From Bradyrhizobium quebecense (lineage in GTDB: Bacteria; Pseudomonadota; Alphaproteobacteria; Rhizobiales; Xanthobacteraceae): 64,000 nucleotides of DNA. The position numbers and the translations under genes were made by a program. The notes under the pieces are model-generated. The model worked only from the letters and a program-made list of their open reading frames with translations. It did no database searches and was not told where the DNA came from. The stretch is from the NCBI RefSeq assembly GCF_013373795.3, contig NZ_CP088024.1, positions 62,001-126,000 on the forward strand, read 5' to 3'. This document shows positions 16,337 through 27,854 of the stretch, piece after piece. How positions within the stretch are numbered: the first letter of the stretch is position 1; each line of letters opens with the position of its first letter.

Positions 16337-18413
16337 CGAGCGGCTCACGACGGCTCACCGAGCCAAGTTGGCCTATGTCTACGTGCGGCAGTCATCCGTG
16401 AACCAGGTGCGCCAGCATCAGGAGAGCACCGAGCTGCAGTACCGCCTTGTCGATCGCGCCATCGGTCTGGGCTGGCCGCCCGAGCGCGTCCAGGTGATTG
16501 ACGAGGATCTGGGCAAATCCGGTGCTGGCGGCGTGGACCGTCATGGTTTCCAGAAGCTCATTGCCGAGATCGGCCTTGGCAACGCCGGTCTCGTGGTGAG
16601 TCTCGACGCTTCGCGCTTGGCCCGCAATAACCGGGACTGGCATCAGCTTCTCGAACTGTGCTCGGTATTTGGCGTGCTGATTGCGGATGGCGAGCGGCTT
16701 TACGATCCGCGCGCCTATCACGACCGCCTGCTGTTGGGCCTGTCCGGCATCATGAGCGAGGCGGAGCTGCATCAGCTTCGGATGCGCCTTCACCAAGGGG
16801 AACGGCAGAAGGCGGCGCGGGGCGAACTGCGGCTGCCGCTGCCGGCCGGGCTCGCCTACGATCGAGCGGGCACAATTGTTCTCAATCCGGATGAGGAGGT
16901 GCGCGCCCGTCTTCATCTCGTGTTTGCTAAATTCCGGGAACTGCAAAGTGCGCGCCGTGTGATGCGCTACTTGGACAGGAATGGATTGTCCTTGCCGGTT
17001 CGGCCGCTGCTTGGACCTTCTCCACACGAGATCGTCTGGCGTGCGCCAGATAGCACACGCGTCCTTAATATCCTTCAGAATCCGGCCTATGCTGGGGCGT
17101 ATGTTTATGGCCGCCGGCAAAAGGACCCGAGCCGATGCCGGCGGGGATCGCTGACGGGAACGGTCAAGGTAGCGATCGCGGATTGGGCGGTTTGCCTCCA
17201 CGCCGCTCACCCAGGCTATATCAGCTGGGAGGAGTTCATGGCCAACCAGGGGCGATTGGCAGATAACGTCTGCCGCTATGAGGCAGGTCACTCTGGCGTA
17301 CCGCGCAAGGGGGCAGCCCTGTTACAAGGAATTGCGGTCTGCGGTCGTTGTGGACGGCGCATGAGCATGCGCTACACGGGCCCGAATGCCGACTATCCGG
17401 TCTATTGCTGCCGCTCGGATCGGGACCAGCAAGGCAGTGCAATGTGCCAGGAAGTCCGGGCCTTGGCGGTTGACGCGCTGGTCGAGCGGATAGTCCTCGA
17501 CGCCCTGGTGCCGGATCAGATTGAGATCGCACTCGCAGCCGCGGGCCAACTGGAGCAGGAGAGCCGTCAGCTCGAGCGCCAGTGGGCGCTTCGCGTGGAG
17601 CGCGCCCGCTACGAGGCCGAGCGCGCTCGGCGCCAGTATGACGCCGTAGAGCCCGAGAACCGTCTTGTGGCGCGCTCACTTGAGCGGGCTTGGGAAGAGA
17701 GGCTGCGTGTCGCAGAGGCGGTCGAGCAGGAGCATGCGCGTTGGCGCGGGCAAGAGCCGCTTCTGATTGGCCCGGCGGAATGCGCAGGGCTACAAGCGCT
17801 CGGCGAGAACCTGCCGCGGATTTGGAACGCGGCCACCACGTCGGCAGCCGATCGCAAGCGCATTCTGCGATTTGTGATCCGCGAAGTCGTTCTTGATCAG
17901 AAGCGGACCCGAGGTCAGGTGTGGCTCAAGATCGTCTGGCAGACCGGTGCAACCAGCGAGCATCACGTGCAACGGCGCGTTCAGACATACCGTGATTACA
18001 TCGACATTGATCGGTTGCGGCAACGGATCGTCGAGTTGAATGCTGAACACAAAATGGATGCCGAGATCGCGGCAATACTCAATCAGGAAGGCTTCGTCGC
18101 GGCTCGAGGCTGCGCCTTCAAAGGCGAGAATGTCTGGCTGTTGCGTACCCGCTGGGGCATTCCCACCGTCAAAATCAACGGCGTGGACAAGAATCCGATG
18201 CGCTGGCCCGATGGAAGCTTCTCAATTCAGGGCGCAGCGGCTGAGCTTGGAGTGACCCCGCAGACGGTGTTCGATTATCTCGCGCGGGAATTGCTGGCAG
18301 GTCGTCAGTTAGCCAAAGGCCAGCCATGGCAGATCGAGCTCTCAGACGACCAAATCCGTCAGCTTCGCAATCGGGTACGACGCACCAAGCGTTCGAAGAA
18401 GGAGGCATCATGA
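16311..18413 (+). CDS. Large serine recombinase of cassette 1
   Basis: This 700-residue protein has an N-terminal resolvase catalytic domain (about 20-165) with the nucleophile Ser28 in '[12 protein letters not shown]' and '[13 protein letters not shown]'. A recombinase domain follows (about 195-310), then a zinc ribbon ('[10 protein letters not shown]', later 'YCCRSD' and 'MC', about 344-378), a coiled coil (about 410-470) and an extra C-terminal DNA-binding-like part ('[20 protein letters not shown]'). Start is GTG 16311. Such proteins catalyse integration and excision without homology. It appears intact. Confidence 0.88.
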   Translation: MLISSTVADERLTTAHRAKLAYVYVRQSSVNQVRQHQESTELQYRLVDRAIGLGWPPERVQVIDEDLGKSGAGGVDRHGFQKLIAEIGLGNAGLVVSLDASRLARNNRDWHQLLELCSVFGVLIADGERLYDPRAYHDRLLLGLSGIMSEAELHQLRMRLHQGERQKAARGELRLPLPAGLAYDRAGTIVLNPDEEVRARLHLVFAKFRELQSARRVMRYLDRNGLSLPVRPLLGPSPHEIVWRAPDSTRVLNILQNPAYAGAYVYGRRQKDPSRCRRGSLTGTVKVAIADWAVCLHAAHPGYISWEEFMANQGRLADNVCRYEAGHSGVPRKGAALLQGIAVCGRCGRRMSMRYTGPNADYPVYCCRSDRDQQGSAMCQEVRALAVDALVERIVLDALVPDQIEIALAAAGQLEQESRQLERQWALRVERARYEAERARRQYDAVEPENRLVARSLERAWEERLRVAEAVEQEHARWRGQEPLLIGPAECAGLQALGENLPRIWNAATTSAADRKRILRFVIREVVLDQKRTRGQVWLKIVWQTGATSEHHVQRRVQTYRDYIDIDRLRQRIVELNAEHKMDAEIAAILNQEGFVAARGCAFKGENVWLLRTRWGIPTVKINGVDKNPMRWPDGSFSIQGAAAELGVTPQTVFDYLARELLAGRQLAKGQPWQIELSDDQIRQLRNRVRRTKRSKKEAS

Positions 18414-19055
18414 AGTCATCGGCTCACCGAACACACTGGGCCATTCGCCGAACGCAAGATTGGTGGTGACAATGATGGAGGTGCGCTCGTAGAGCCGGCT
18501 GATGAGATGGAACAGGAGCTGACCGCCGGATTGCGCGAACGGCAGATAGCCCAGCTCGTCGAGAACGATGAAGTCCATGCGGGTCAGATGCTCGGCGAGC
18601 CGTCCCTGCCGACCGTTGCGGGTCTCGGTCTCGAGCCGGTTGACGAGGTCGACTACGTTGTAGAAGCGTCCTCTGGCGCCATCGCGGATGCAACTTCTGG
18701 CGATGGCAATGGCCAGGTGGGTTTTGCCTGTACCGGTGCCGCCAACCAGCACGACGTTGCGTTGTTGGGCGATGAAGCCGCCGCCAGCGAGATCATTGAC
18801 GAGAGTCTGATTGATCGGCGTGCCGTCGAACTGGAAGTCGGCGATGTCCTTGGCGAGCGGCAGCTTGGCAATGGTGAGCTGGTATTTGATCGACCTGGCT
18901 TGCTTCTCGTTGATCTCGGCGTTGAGCAGGTCGCCGACAATGCGTTGAGGCTCGTGCTGGCGCTTGACGGCAGTTGCCATGATCTCGTCGAAGGCAGCCT
19001 TCATGCCGTAGAGCTTAAGTTCGCCCATGAGGTCGAAGATTTGGGTTCGTTCCAT
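18408..19055 (-). pseudogene. istB: istB, IS21-family helper ATPase, 3' truncated
   Basis: The protein has 215 residues and starts at 19055 in an ATGA overlap with istA. Walker A 'GGTGTGKTH' (105-113) and Walker B '[12 protein letters not shown]' are present. The end, '[16 protein letters not shown]', is premature: IstB normally continues about 35 residues after FG.P. The break coincides with the edge of recombinase cassette 1. Confidence 0.88.
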
Positions 19056-20660
19056 CAGATGGTCCTCCGGAGGTTGTCGTAGCGGGCACAATCGGCGATC
19101 GGTGCATGACGGAGCGTCAGTGCGGCCGGCGTCATGATGTTGGCCGGTGGGGCGGGTTCACGTTGACGGGCCAGGATATTGAGAACGACATCGGCGGAAT
19201 GGACGCTGTGACTGAGCGCTTCGGCACAAGCCGCTTCCACCGCGGACAGACCGTCAGTCAGCACCGCGGTGAGGATGTCGACCATCTGCCGATTGCCATC
19301 GTCGGTGCTGGCCAGCTTGCGCCGGATCCGCTCGATCGCGGCCGGCAGCACCCAGTCTTTGAAGGGAGCACCGTTGCGCAAGGCGCCGGGTTTGCGGGCG
19401 AGCACCGGCACATAATGCCAGGGGTCGTAGACGGTATCGCCGCGGCCAAAGGATCGCGGGTGCTCGGCAACGATACGTCCATCCTGACGGATCACGATGC
19501 GATCGGCATAGGCTTGAACCTCGACCGGTCGTCCGACTGCACTGGCTGCGACCGAGTACTTGTTGTTGTCGAAGCGCACCAGGCAGGTCTTCGAGACCGA
19601 TGCTGTCACCGCATGGAAGCCGTCGAAGCGGCCGGCATAGGGAACGAGTTTGGGGCGTTCGGCTTCGAACACGTCCCAGATCGTCTGATCGACCAGCTCC
19701 GGATGGCGATGAGCCTTGGCGTAGGCGATGCACTTGTCGAGCAGCCAGGCGTTTAACTCGTCGAGGTTTTTGAACCGCAGCCGCGGCGTGAAGAAGCGCT
19801 CCCGGACCAGCCCGACCTGGTTCTCGACCTGCCCCTTCTCCCAGCCCGACGCTGGCGTACAGGCGACCGGATCGACCAGATAGTGGCTGCACATCTGCAG
19901 GAAGCGGCGATTGTAGAGACGGCCTTTACCGACAAAGATCGTCTCCACCGCGGTCTTCATGTTGTCGTAGATGCCGCGGGTGCAGGTGCCTTTGAACAGG
20001 GCGAATGCCCGGTCGTGGGCGTCGAACACCATCTCCTGCGTCTCCCGCGGATAGGCCCGCACGAACAGCATGCGACTGTGACAGAGCCGAACATGAGCAG
20101 CCTTCACCATCACCGTGGTGCCGCTCAGCAGGACCACCTCGTGGCTCCAGTCGAACTGGTAGGCTTCGCCTGGTGCAAAGCTCAGCGGCACATAAGCCGA
20201 CGCTGTCGAGGTGCCGCGTTCCTTGGTCCACCGTCGGGCGTATCGACGAACCGCATCATAGCCGCCGGCATAACCCAGGCCGCGGAGTTCCTCGAATAGC
20301 CGGATCAGCGTCAGCCGTTCCCGCGCCGCCTTGCTCTCATTCCCTGCCAGCAACCGATCAAGCTCGGCACTCCAGGCACCCATCTTCGGGAGCGGCTGCG
20401 TCTCGCGCTCGTACCGGAACTCCGTCGCTTGAGAACGAATGACCTTGCGAACCACCTTCCGCGATACGCCAAGTTCTCGGCAGATCGCCTTGATCGGACG
20501 ACCATCAACAAAGTAGGCGCGACGGATCTTACCAATCGTCTCCACCACCAGCATCCCAACCTCGGCTTCCATGACTCGATGGAAGCCACTGTGGACCCTT
20601 ATCCCGGGGTCCCGATTGGATGCCGATCACCCCGAAACGGGGGTCCTTATTCCATGCCGA
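18414..20660 (-). mobile_element. IS21-family element, right end lost
   Basis: istA and istB of one IS21-type element sit in the normal overlapping order. Beyond the istA start, 20590-20660 contains related end repeats (GGACCCTTATCC near 20595 and GGGGTCCTTATTCC near 20642). The istB-side end was lost where the recombinase cassette lies. The outer boundary is approximate. Confidence 0.65.
19055..20572 (-). CDS. istA: istA, IS21-family transposase
   Basis: This 505-residue transposase has an N-terminal helix-turn-helix ('[19 protein letters not shown]', about 27-46) and an rve-type DDE core with Asp141 ('FDWSHE'), Asp203 ('YDNMKTA') and Glu250 ('GQVENQVG'). A C-terminal beta domain follows. 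It looks intact, but its partner istB is truncated, so the element is probably immobile without help. Confidence 0.93.
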   Translation of the reverse strand: MEAEVGMLVVETIGKIRRAYFVDGRPIKAICRELGVSRKVVRKVIRSQATEFRYERETQPLPKMGAWSAELDRLLAGNESKAARERLTLIRLFEELRGLGYAGGYDAVRRYARRWTKERGTSTASAYVPLSFAPGEAYQFDWSHEVVLLSGTTVMVKAAHVRLCHSRMLFVRAYPRETQEMVFDAHDRAFALFKGTCTRGIYDNMKTAVETIFVGKGRLYNRRFLQMCSHYLVDPVACTPASGWEKGQVENQVGLVRERFFTPRLRFKNLDELNAWLLDKCIAYAKAHRHPELVDQTIWDVFEAERPKLVPYAGRFDGFHAVTASVSKTCLVRFDNNKYSVAASAVGRPVEVQAYADRIVIRQDGRIVAEHPRSFGRGDTVYDPWHYVPVLARKPGALRNGAPFKDWVLPAAIERIRRKLASTDDGNRQMVDILTAVLTDGLSAVEAACAEALSHSVHSADVVLNILARQREPAPPANIMTPAALTLRHAPIADCARYDNLRRTI

Positions 20661-20866
20661 AACACAGAAAGCTTGCCGATCCTCGAATGGCTCGGAATAA
20701 AAACGTCAAAATCACTGTGATGAACCACTAGCTGCCTTCGTCTGGCGATGACCGGATGAGCTGCTCGGGGGATGTCCCGGGTTCTGTTGAATTTCTGAAG
20801 AGGTCGGCGTTGCCCACCTTGAGCCGGTAGGCTCGGGGTGCTGATTCCACAAAGGAGAGCAACGCC

Positions 20867-22089
20867 ATGACGAGAGATATCACACCGGCTGGTTGGCCGG
20901 CGACCGGGGCGGTGGACGAAGCGTTTGCGGAAGTGCGGGCGAGCTTCGATCGGTTCTGCCTTGCGGCAGGGATCGAGGCGCTCGGCACGATGATGGAGGC
21001 GGATGTTGTGGCGGCCTGCGGGCCGCGCCACGATCGCGACGCGGCGCGGCCGGCGCACCGTTGGGGCCGAACGCGGGGACGGATCGGCTTCCACGGCGGC
21101 AAGATCGAGGTCGAGCGCCCGCGGGTCCGGGGCGTGGATGGCGGCGAGGTCACGATCCCGAGCTGGGAAACGGCGGCGCAGGAGGATTGGCTCGGTCGCT
21201 GGGCGATGAACCTGATGCTGATCAATGTGTCGACGCGCCGGTTCGGCCGCGCCGTCCGGCTGCCCGAAGGTGACGTGCCGGTACCGCCCGGATCGGGGTT
21301 TCGAAGTCGGCGGCCTCGCGGAGGTTCGTAGCGCTGTCGGCGGCGCGGCTGGCTGACTTCATGGCTGCCGATCTGTCCGCGCTCGACCTTCTGGTGATCC
21401 AAATCGACGGGCTGCATCTCGGCGACGATCTCGTGCTGGTCGCCGCGATCGGAGTTGACGGCGAAGGCAACAAACATCCGCTGGCGCTGGTGGAAGGGGC
21501 GACCGAGAATGCCGCCACGGTTCAAGCCCTGCTGGACAACCTGGTCTCGCGCGGGCTCGACCCGACGGTGCCAACACTGTTCATCGCCGACGGCGCGAAG
21601 GCGTTGTCGAAGGCGATCCGCCGCACCTTCGGTTCGGCCGCTGCGATCCAGCGCTGCCAGATCCACAAGGCGCGCAACATCATGGAACGCCTGCCGAAAG
21701 AGCATCATGCGGCCACCCGTCGGGTGCTGCGCCAGGCCTGGGAGCTCGATGACGCCGACAAGGCTGAAAAATTGATCCGCAATCTCGCGCGTCGACTCGA
21801 CCAGCAATGGCCCGGCGTAGCGGCCAGCATCCTCGAAGGCCTCGACGAAATCCTGACTGTCGTCCGGTTGAAGCTGCCGAAGGAGCTTCGTCGATCGCTC
21901 GCCTGCACCAACCTCGCCGAGAACATGATGGGCACCATTCGCCGCGTCACGCGCAACGTCAAACGCTGGCGGGATGCCGGTATGGCCTTGCGATGGGTCG
22001 CGGCCGGCATGATCGAGGCCAACAAGGGCTTCCGACCGCGACGGCGCGCCCGGCACAATTGCGAGCGCCAGGCCGCTCTGCCGAAATGA
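20867..22089 (+). pseudogene. IS256-family transposase, one frameshift
   Basis: The N-terminal part ('WLGRWAMNLMLINVSTRRFG') runs to about 21300. The catalytic part ('LDLLVIQIDGLHL', 'FIADGAKALSKAI', 'NLAENMMGTIRRVTRN') is in another frame to 22089. Adding one G to the GGGG run at about 21296-21299 joins them ('GSGVSKSAASRRFVALS'). The final residues 'RRRARHNCERQAALPK' do not look like IS256 and may be read-through into the flanking sequence. Confidence 0.82.
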
Positions 22090-22472
22090 TCATCGACACC
22101 TCGGCCATGGTGGCGATCCTCTACCGCGAACCTGAAGCGGAAGCCTTCGCCCGTCTCATTCACGATGCCGACGCCTGCCGCATCAGCGTGGCGAACCATG
22201 TCGGGCTGTCGATGGTGATCGAGAACCAGCTCGGCCCGGAAGGAATGCGGCAGGCCGAGGCCTTCTTCCGCCGAGCCGGCATCACGGTCGAGCCGGTGAC
22301 GGTCGAGCACGGCGAACTTGCCCGACAGGCCTTCCTCGATTTCGGGAAAGGGCGGCACAGAGCCGGCCTGAACTATGACGATTACTTTTCCTACGCTCTG
22401 GCGAAGGCCACCGGCGAGCCGCTCTTGTTCAAGGGCAATGATTTCAGCCTGACAGACATCGCGGCAGCATAG
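22086..22472 (+). CDS. vapC: VapC-type PIN-domain toxin without a visible antitoxin
   Basis: This 128-residue PIN protein has Asp4 in 'MIIDTSAMVAIL', Glu at about 42 ('MVIENQLG'), Asp at about 99-100 ('LNYDDYFSYALAKATG') and Asp at about 121 ('NDFSLTDIA'). The preceding antitoxin gene expected for this family is absent: the IS256 transposase frame runs into the vapC start with a 4-base overlap. The insertion probably removed vapB. Confidence 0.85.
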   Translation: MIIDTSAMVAILYREPEAEAFARLIHDADACRISVANHVGLSMVIENQLGPEGMRQAEAFFRRAGITVEPVTVEHGELARQAFLDFGKGRHRAGLNYDDYFSYALAKATGEPLLFKGNDFSLTDIAAA

Positions 22473-22503
22473 TCTCCGCTGGATACGCAGAGTCCTACTG
22501 CAT

Positions 22504-23115
22504 TCACGGAGCGCGCCCGCCGATGCCAGACAGATCAATACGGATGCCCGATTTGTGGGGATCGCCGGGCGCCGGCTCCTGCGGTGACGGTGATGGTGCC
22601 GCCGCAGCCGGCTGAGACGCCTCCTCCCGCTTCGGCTCCGGCGGCTTCGGTCCGCCAGGATCGGGAGCGGTAAACACCGCCGTCCCCTCAAATTGCCCGC
22701 GCGTCCAGGCCTCGACCGCGTCGTCGAACATCTGTGACATGACGCTATCGTCGGTCGGATTGCCATACCATTTCCAGACGATCCGCCAGACCTTGCCGAA
22801 GAGGGCCGTGCCAGCGCGGATGTTCTTGCAAGCGTCGAACAGATCCGGCGACATCTCCGACGGATCCTTCACGCCGAGACCGGCCGGATACTGCGTGATG
22901 CCGACGCGCACGACGGCTCGACCGATATGGCTGCGGGCGAGTTCGAGCGCCTCCTCCGGGGTTTTGACCGGCGGCAGCAGGATGATGCGATCGCCGCTGC
23001 GCACCATCACGGCAAGCGGATCGGGCGCTCCCGCGGCATGCAAGAATTTCTCGACGATGGCGGGTTTTAGGGTGGGATCGGCACATTTCTGGATGAGATC
23101 GGCATCAACGGCCAT
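22504..23115 (-). CDS. traH: TraH, conjugal transfer protein
   Basis: This 203-residue protein matches TraH of Ti-type plasmids, the last gene of traAFBH. It has a globular N-terminal two thirds ('VKTPEEALELARSHIGRAVV', 'CKNIRAGTALFGKVWRIVW') and a Pro/Ala-rich tail. I choose the ATG at 23115, 15 bases after traB; the same frame is open further upstream but overlaps traB. Its biochemical role is not established. Confidence 0.82.
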   Translation of the reverse strand: MAVDADLIQKCADPTLKPAIVEKFLHAAGAPDPLAVMVRSGDRIILLPPVKTPEEALELARSHIGRAVVRVGITQYPAGLGVKDPSEMSPDLFDACKNIRAGTALFGKVWRIVWKWYGNPTDDSVMSQMFDDAVEAWTRGQFEGTAVFTAPDPGGPKPPEPKREEASQPAAAAPSPSPQEPAPGDPHKSGIRIDLSGIGGRAP

Positions 23116-23129
23116 GGGCGAATTCCTGT

Positions 23130-23753
23130 TCAGAGGTTGAAGACGGTGACGCGGGGAAGACCGAACAGCCGGGCCCAAGCATCGGCCAGGGCAATGGCGG
23201 CCACTGGCCAAGCCTTCGTCGTCATGACGAGCAGGCCAGTTGCGGTCGCCGCAAGCCCCCACCATCCCCATCCGGGAAACAACACGCCGGCCGCCCTGAT
23301 CGGATGCGCCCATCCGACGATGCCGAAGGGCGGAACCGCCATCAGCACGGCCGTGATCAGATAGCAGAACGCCTTCTGGCTTCCCGGCCGGGGACTCCAT
23401 AGGACGGCATGGACCGCGACGAAGCAGACGGACGCTGCGCCCCACAGCAAAATGCCGGCCCAGACCGACGCACCGAAGAAGCTCGCAACGCCCTGGCGCA
23501 AGCCACGCGAAGCCGCCAGGAAATATCCCATCGCCACCGACGCGGCACGATCCTGCGACCACGCCCAGAGCGCTGGAAACAGCATCGCGAGCGGCAATGC
23601 GAGGACATCCCCGCTCCAACCGATCCAGCCGACGAGGAGCGCCGCGACGGCGAGAAGGAGCGCGCGCCGGCGATCAGGGATCGAAAGTGAGGACCGGCCG
23701 CGCCAGGCCGAGGAGACCGGCCTCCGGAACCGGCCCAAAATACCTCGAGTCAT
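23130..23753 (-). CDS. traB: TraB-like conjugal transfer membrane protein, short form
   Basis: This 207-residue protein has several hydrophobic helices (about 29-45, 50-66, 95-120, 130-150 and 160-190) and the TraB-type '[20 protein letters not shown]'. TraB proteins of Ti plasmids, as I know them, are about twice as long with a soluble C-terminal domain. Here the frame stops soon after the membrane part, so it may be truncated. It overlaps traF by 80 bases; no better start is visible. Confidence 0.72.
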   Translation of the reverse strand: MTRGILGRFRRPVSSAWRGRSSLSIPDRRRALLLAVAALLVGWIGWSGDVLALPLAMLFPALWAWSQDRAASVAMGYFLAASRGLRQGVASFFGASVWAGILLWGAASVCFVAVHAVLWSPRPGSQKAFCYLITAVLMAVPPFGIVGWAHPIRAAGVLFPGWGWWGLAATATGLLVMTTKAWPVAAIALADAWARLFGLPRVTVFNL

Positions 23754-24276
23754 AGGAACCTGCGAAAGTGGAGTGAAGGAAGAAATTGCCGGGCGGAACG
23801 ACGCCCCCCGCCCAAGGCGGAAGCGGTCGTCCCTGACCGTCGACGGGGCTGAGGCGCAATCGGGGCAGAAGCACGCCGTCGATCATGACCACGGCGCCGA
23901 TGTCGATGCGCGCACCCGAGAGCGCACCGACAGTCTTGATGAGCGGCGCGGCGCCGCCGGAGCATGGCCCCCGCCGAAAGTATCCGCGCTCGAGGCCGAA
24001 GACGGAAACCGGCCCAGGCGGCGGACAGACGAACACGAGATCGCCGGCGACGACTTGCCGATCGATCGGCACGATCCGCCACAGCCCGAGCGGCTCGCTT
24101 GGCGTCAGGTTGAGGCGCAAGCCGCCGAGCCAGGCGATGCCGGCGATCGCAATCATCGCCACGCCGCCGGCCGCCATGATCGCGGATGCTCGCCGACGCT
24201 GAACACAGCCTTTCCTTCTGGTCGCGGCATCCGACCCTGACGGCTCCGATCGCCGCTCGGCGGTCGAGGTCATCAC
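23674..24276 (-). CDS. traF: TraF, conjugative signal-peptidase-like protease
   Basis: This 200-residue S26-family protein has one N-terminal membrane helix (about 33-52), the catalytic Ser60 in '[11 protein letters not shown]' and the general base Lys114 in 'PLIKTVGAL'. TraF of IncP and Ti plasmids processes and cyclises the TrbC pilin. It overlaps the traA stop by 4 bases and continues the traAFBH operon. Confidence 0.92.
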   Translation of the reverse strand: MMTSTAERRSEPSGSDAATRRKGCVQRRRASAIMAAGGVAMIAIAGIAWLGGLRLNLTPSEPLGLWRIVPIDRQVVAGDLVFVCPPPGPVSVFGLERGYFRRGPCSGGAAPLIKTVGALSGARIDIGAVVMIDGVLLPRLRLSPVDGQGRPLPPWAGGVVPPGNFFLHSTFAGSYDSRYFGPVPEAGLLGLARPVLTFDP

Positions 24277-27200
24277 AGCGACAACCCCGGACGCCGCGCC
24301 TGCCGAAGGATGTCGGCTTCTTTCTGCGCCTCCGCGGTTCGCTGCTGAGCCGCGAGCTGCTGCGCGGTTCTCAGATCGGGCCAGGCGGCTTTGAGCTCCT
24401 CCTTCTGCGCGGCGTTCGTCCCGCCGGAAATCGCCTCGAAAACCTTGCCGTCGGCATCCTTGGCCGAGAGGCCGACGAGGGCGCGCTCGCCGAACCGCTC
24501 GGACACGGCACGCGCAAAACCTTCCAGCTCCGCCTCGATCATCTTGTCCTCGAGCGCGAACTCCAGGGCAGAGGGCAGGTCGTTCCGATCGATGGCGTCG
24601 CGGATGCGCTCGAGTGTCTGCTTCGCCGACGGCGACAGCGCCGGAATGTCGACAGCGACCTTCAGCCGAGCGGCGCGCTCCTCCGCCTCGTAACGATGTT
24701 CCGCCTCCGAGCGCAGCCGCAAGAACCGCTCAAGATCACGGGCGAGCGCCGGCACGTTGAGGTCCGCCCGCTGCCTGTCCTGCTTGTCGGCACGGCTGGC
24801 CAGAAGGCCGGTTTTGCCCTTCAGCGCACCGAAGCTGTCGGGCTTCTCCGCGAGTTTCGACAGGGTGGATTGCGCAGTCGCCTTGTCCTTCAGCATGCTG
24901 TCGATATCGACCTTGCGGAACGAGGCTTCGGGATCGGCGAAGACGAAGCGGAAGCGGGTCGAGATCTCCTCCCATTGCTTCTTCAAGGCGGGATCGGCGG
25001 CGAGCTTGTCCTCGACAACCTGGTCGATCGATTTGGCGAATGTGGTGATGCCGGCGACCATCGGCCTTGCCTCCTTTGTGCCGTTGGGAATCGTCTGTTT
25101 CCGAGCTGCGCCGAGGCCAAGCCGGGCGCCGAGCGCGAGGAGCCGCGCTCCGAGATCGGCGAGCCTCGAGCTCTGCCGGACGGTCCAACGAACCTTGTCG
25201 GCGACGAGGGTGCGGGCGACACGCATGAGATGGAGACCGCGCGCTTCGGCAAAGCGCAGCGCGGCGCGATAGGAAGGGCCGCGCTCATAATCGAGGGTGG
25301 TTTCTTTCGCCCGGCTCTGCGACAGGATCTTGGTGAGCCCGCCGGCCTTTCCGAAGGAAATCGCCCCGTAATAGAGAGCGACATTCTCGCGATGGCGGGT
25401 CAGCGCGACATAGGCAAGATGCCGGTCGAGCGAGAGCGTGGCGAGCACCTTCACCCGGTCGACGGTCGCGCCCTGGCTCTTGTGGATCGTGGTGGCATAA
25501 CCATGGTCGACGTTCGCATAGAAGCGCTGGTCGACCTCGACGCGGCGCTGGCGTTCGCCCTCGCCGATTATCGCCGCGAACCAGCCCGACCGCGCCTCGA
25601 TGACACGCGCGATCATGCCGTTCTTGACGCCGAGCGACCCCTCGTTCTTCAGGAAGACGATCTGGTCGCCGGCCGAGAACTTGCGCTGGCCGTCCTCAGT
25701 GCAGAACGCCTGACCATCCTCGACGAGGCCGCGCTCGATCAGCTTCGCCCGCGCCATGTTGTTGAGGGCGCGGACATCGCGCCGGAGATGGGCGAGGATC
25801 AGGATGGATTTCGCCGGATCGTAGTCGCGGTTCCAGTCCTCGATCAGCGCCGTGACGGCTTGCGCCTTGAACTTGCGCGCTTCCAGCTTGCCGTTCGCGC
25901 CATAGGCCTGCAGCGCCTCGGCAACGCGGCCCCGCGCGAGATCGAGCGAGGCATCGCGCATCCATTGCGCGCGCTGGCGATAGATGGTTTTGAGTTCGGC
26001 ATAGCCGGTGCGCGCCACGATGGCGCGGAACGCAGCACCGGCCTCGATCGGTTGAAGCTGATCGGGGTCGCCGACGAGCACCAGTTTAGCGCCGGTCTTC
26101 ACAACCGCTTCGACGAACAGCGCCATCTGCCGCGACGACACCATGCCGGCCTCGTCGAGGACAAAGATGGTCTTGTCGTCGAGTTGCTCGCGCCCGTTCG
26201 ACCAGGCAAGCTCCCACGAGGCCAGCGTGCGCGAGGCGATGCCTGCTTCCTTCTCCAATCCCTCGGACGCCTTGCCGGCAAGCGCGCCGCCGACCACACG
26301 ATAGCCGGCCGCTTCCCACACTTCGCGCGCCGCCTTCATCATGGTGGTCTTGCCGGCGCCGGCGCGCCCGACCACAGCCGCGATCCGCCCCTCACCGGCG
26401 ACATGCGCGATCGCGACGCGCTGCTCTTCCGACAGACGGTCATGACGCTCGAAGGCCGCCGCCAGCACTTTCTCCCGGACGCCATGCGAGGATCGGCCGG
26501 CAAGCCAGACGGCGCGATGCGCCATCTCGGCTTCGAGCCTGATGAGCTCGCGCGTCGTGTATTTGGCGGGCTCGCGGATTCCGGTCTCAAGCGCGATGCG
26601 CTCGCCCTCCAGCCGCAGCACATCCGGGTTCTGGAGGATACGCGCCATCAGATGCTGGAAAGTTCCGGCATCGTCGACATAGCGGTGCACCACCCTGGCG
26701 ATGTCACGCTCGGTGAAGACGCTCAGCTCGCGCGTGACGAGATCGAGCACGATCTCAGGACGCCGCAGCATCCGCTCACGGTTGTCGGCCTTTCGTTCTT
26801 CGTGGAGCGCGATACGCTCGAGCTTCGGGGACCAGCCCGCCTTCTTTCCTTTCCGGTCGATCGCCTTGGTCGACACGCCGATATGCGTCGTCGGGGCAAG
26901 ATCGATGCCGCGCTCGGCATAGGAGCGGCCATCGACGCGGATCTCGAGGCCGGCGAGCGCCAGATGCTTGTTCTGAAGGTCGAGCCAGCCTTCGCGTTGC
27001 TCGAGGAACTCGGCCTTCTCTCCCGACCAAAGCCGGTAAACGATCTTGCCGAAATCGTTGCGCAGGGGTGCGCCATCATCACCGATGACCGGCACCTTCT
27101 TCGGCCCAAATCCGTTGTCGCCGAGAGGGCGAAGAGTGGTCATCAGATGGATGTGCGGATTGCCGGGCTCGTCATGGAAAACCCAGTCGGCGACCTGTCC

Positions 27201-27578
27201 GCGCGCGAGGACCTGGGTTGCGACGAACTCCCGCACCAGGGCGATGTTCTGGTCGACGGTGAGTTCGACCGGCAGGGCGATGATGAATTCCTTCGCGAGC
27301 TGCGCATCGGAGCGTTTCTCGAAAGCCTCGATTGCGTTCCAGAACGCCTCGGCGGCGCCGGCGACCGAGCGGTCGGCGATCAGCTCACGCGCCCATTGTG
27401 GGCCATCCGGCGGCAACAGGAATTCCTCATGCCGCAGGCCCCGCTTGGTGGAATAGTCGACGGTCCGCCCCTCCGCCTGATGCTCCATGCGCGCGCAGTG
27501 CCGGTACGCTGCCGACAGCACGGCGCTGCGGCCGGAACCGCGCGAAATGAGCTGGGGCGTGAAATGCGTGATGGCCAA
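24273..27578 (-). CDS. traA: TraA relaxase-helicase (MobQ type)
   Basis: This bifunctional DNA-processing protein is about 1,101 residues. The N-terminal MobA/MobL relaxase domain has the metal-binding motif '[12 protein letters not shown]' near residue 145, with a candidate Tyr in '[10 protein letters not shown]'. The central RecD/TraI-like helicase has Walker A '[11 protein letters not shown]' and '[12 protein letters not shown]'. It nicks oriT and unwinds the transferred strand. I choose TTG 27578, giving '[13 protein letters not shown]' with GGGAG upstream; a GTG at 27611 is open too. It is transcribed away from the oriT interval. Confidence 0.94.
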   Translation of the reverse strand: MAITHFTPQLISRGSGRSAVLSAAYRHCARMEHQAEGRTVDYSTKRGLRHEEFLLPPDGPQWARELIADRSVAGAAEAFWNAIEAFEKRSDAQLAKEFIIALPVELTVDQNIALVREFVATQVLARGQVADWVFHDEPGNPHIHLMTTLRPLGDNGFGPKKVPVIGDDGAPLRNDFGKIVYRLWSGEKAEFLEQREGWLDLQNKHLALAGLEIRVDGRSYAERGIDLAPTTHIGVSTKAIDRKGKKAGWSPKLERIALHEERKADNRERMLRRPEIVLDLVTRELSVFTERDIARVVHRYVDDAGTFQHLMARILQNPDVLRLEGERIALETGIREPAKYTTRELIRLEAEMAHRAVWLAGRSSHGVREKVLAAAFERHDRLSEEQRVAIAHVAGEGRIAAVVGRAGAGKTTMMKAAREVWEAAGYRVVGGALAGKASEGLEKEAGIASRTLASWELAWSNGREQLDDKTIFVLDEAGMVSSRQMALFVEAVVKTGAKLVLVGDPDQLQPIEAGAAFRAIVARTGYAELKTIYRQRAQWMRDASLDLARGRVAEALQAYGANGKLEARKFKAQAVTALIEDWNRDYDPAKSILILAHLRRDVRALNNMARAKLIERGLVEDGQAFCTEDGQRKFSAGDQIVFLKNEGSLGVKNGMIARVIEARSGWFAAIIGEGERQRRVEVDQRFYANVDHGYATTIHKSQGATVDRVKVLATLSLDRHLAYVALTRHRENVALYYGAISFGKAGGLTKILSQSRAKETTLDYERGPSYRAALRFAEARGLHLMRVARTLVADKVRWTVRQSSRLADLGARLLALGARLGLGAARKQTIPNGTKEARPMVAGITTFAKSIDQVVEDKLAADPALKKQWEEISTRFRFVFADPEASFRKVDIDSMLKDKATAQSTLSKLAEKPDSFGALKGKTGLLASRADKQDRQRADLNVPALARDLERFLRLRSEAEHRYEAEERAARLKVAVDIPALSPSAKQTLERIRDAIDRNDLPSALEFALEDKMIEAELEGFARAVSERFGERALVGLSAKDADGKVFEAISGGTNAAQKEELKAAWPDLRTAQQLAAQQRTAEAQKEADILRQARRPGLSL

Positions 27579-27690
27579 GGCGGCGCGATCTCCCGGACGA
27601 GGGCGGAACACAGATGCTCGTCGGGGGCGGCGGCAGGGCCACGCCAGGGTGGGACACCCCGGCAGGCGGGAAAACAGGACGTCGCGGATG

Positions 27691-27712
27691 CGACGTATTA
27701 CTGCGCCCTTGG
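27691..27712. other. oriT: oriT nic region, RSF1010/Ti type
   Basis: The segment CGACGTATTACTGCGCCCTT followed by GG closely resembles the nic core of Ti-plasmid and RSF1010-like oriTs (consensus core TGCGCCCTT). It lies between divergent traA and traC, exactly where oriT is found in Ti plasmids. The whole traA-traC interval (27579-27854) is probably the functional origin. Confidence 0.82.
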
Positions 27713-27854
27713 ACCGCTCTCATCGAGCGGCCGGGATGATCTCAAGCGGCGTCGGCTTTGCCGACTAGCTTTTTTATTAGTCGCTCGGGCCAGCGACTTC
27801 CGAAATCCTCCGCGCAGTCCCGCAACACTGCCCAGCACGGAGGCTCAACCGAAA

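Larger units (their letters stand above)
15792..18419 (+). mobile_element. Serine-recombinase cassette 1, between two istB fragments
   Basis: A compact element of about 2.6 kb carries three overlapping ORFs: a DUF5372-like protein, a 75-residue protein and a 700-residue large serine recombinase. It begins where one istB (plus strand) breaks off after FGS, and ends where another istB (minus strand) breaks off after FGEP. No terminal inverted repeats are obvious, as expected for serine-integrase elements. Its layout and size match cassette 2 (about 51195-54740). Boundaries come from where flanking homology ends. Confidence 0.65.
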
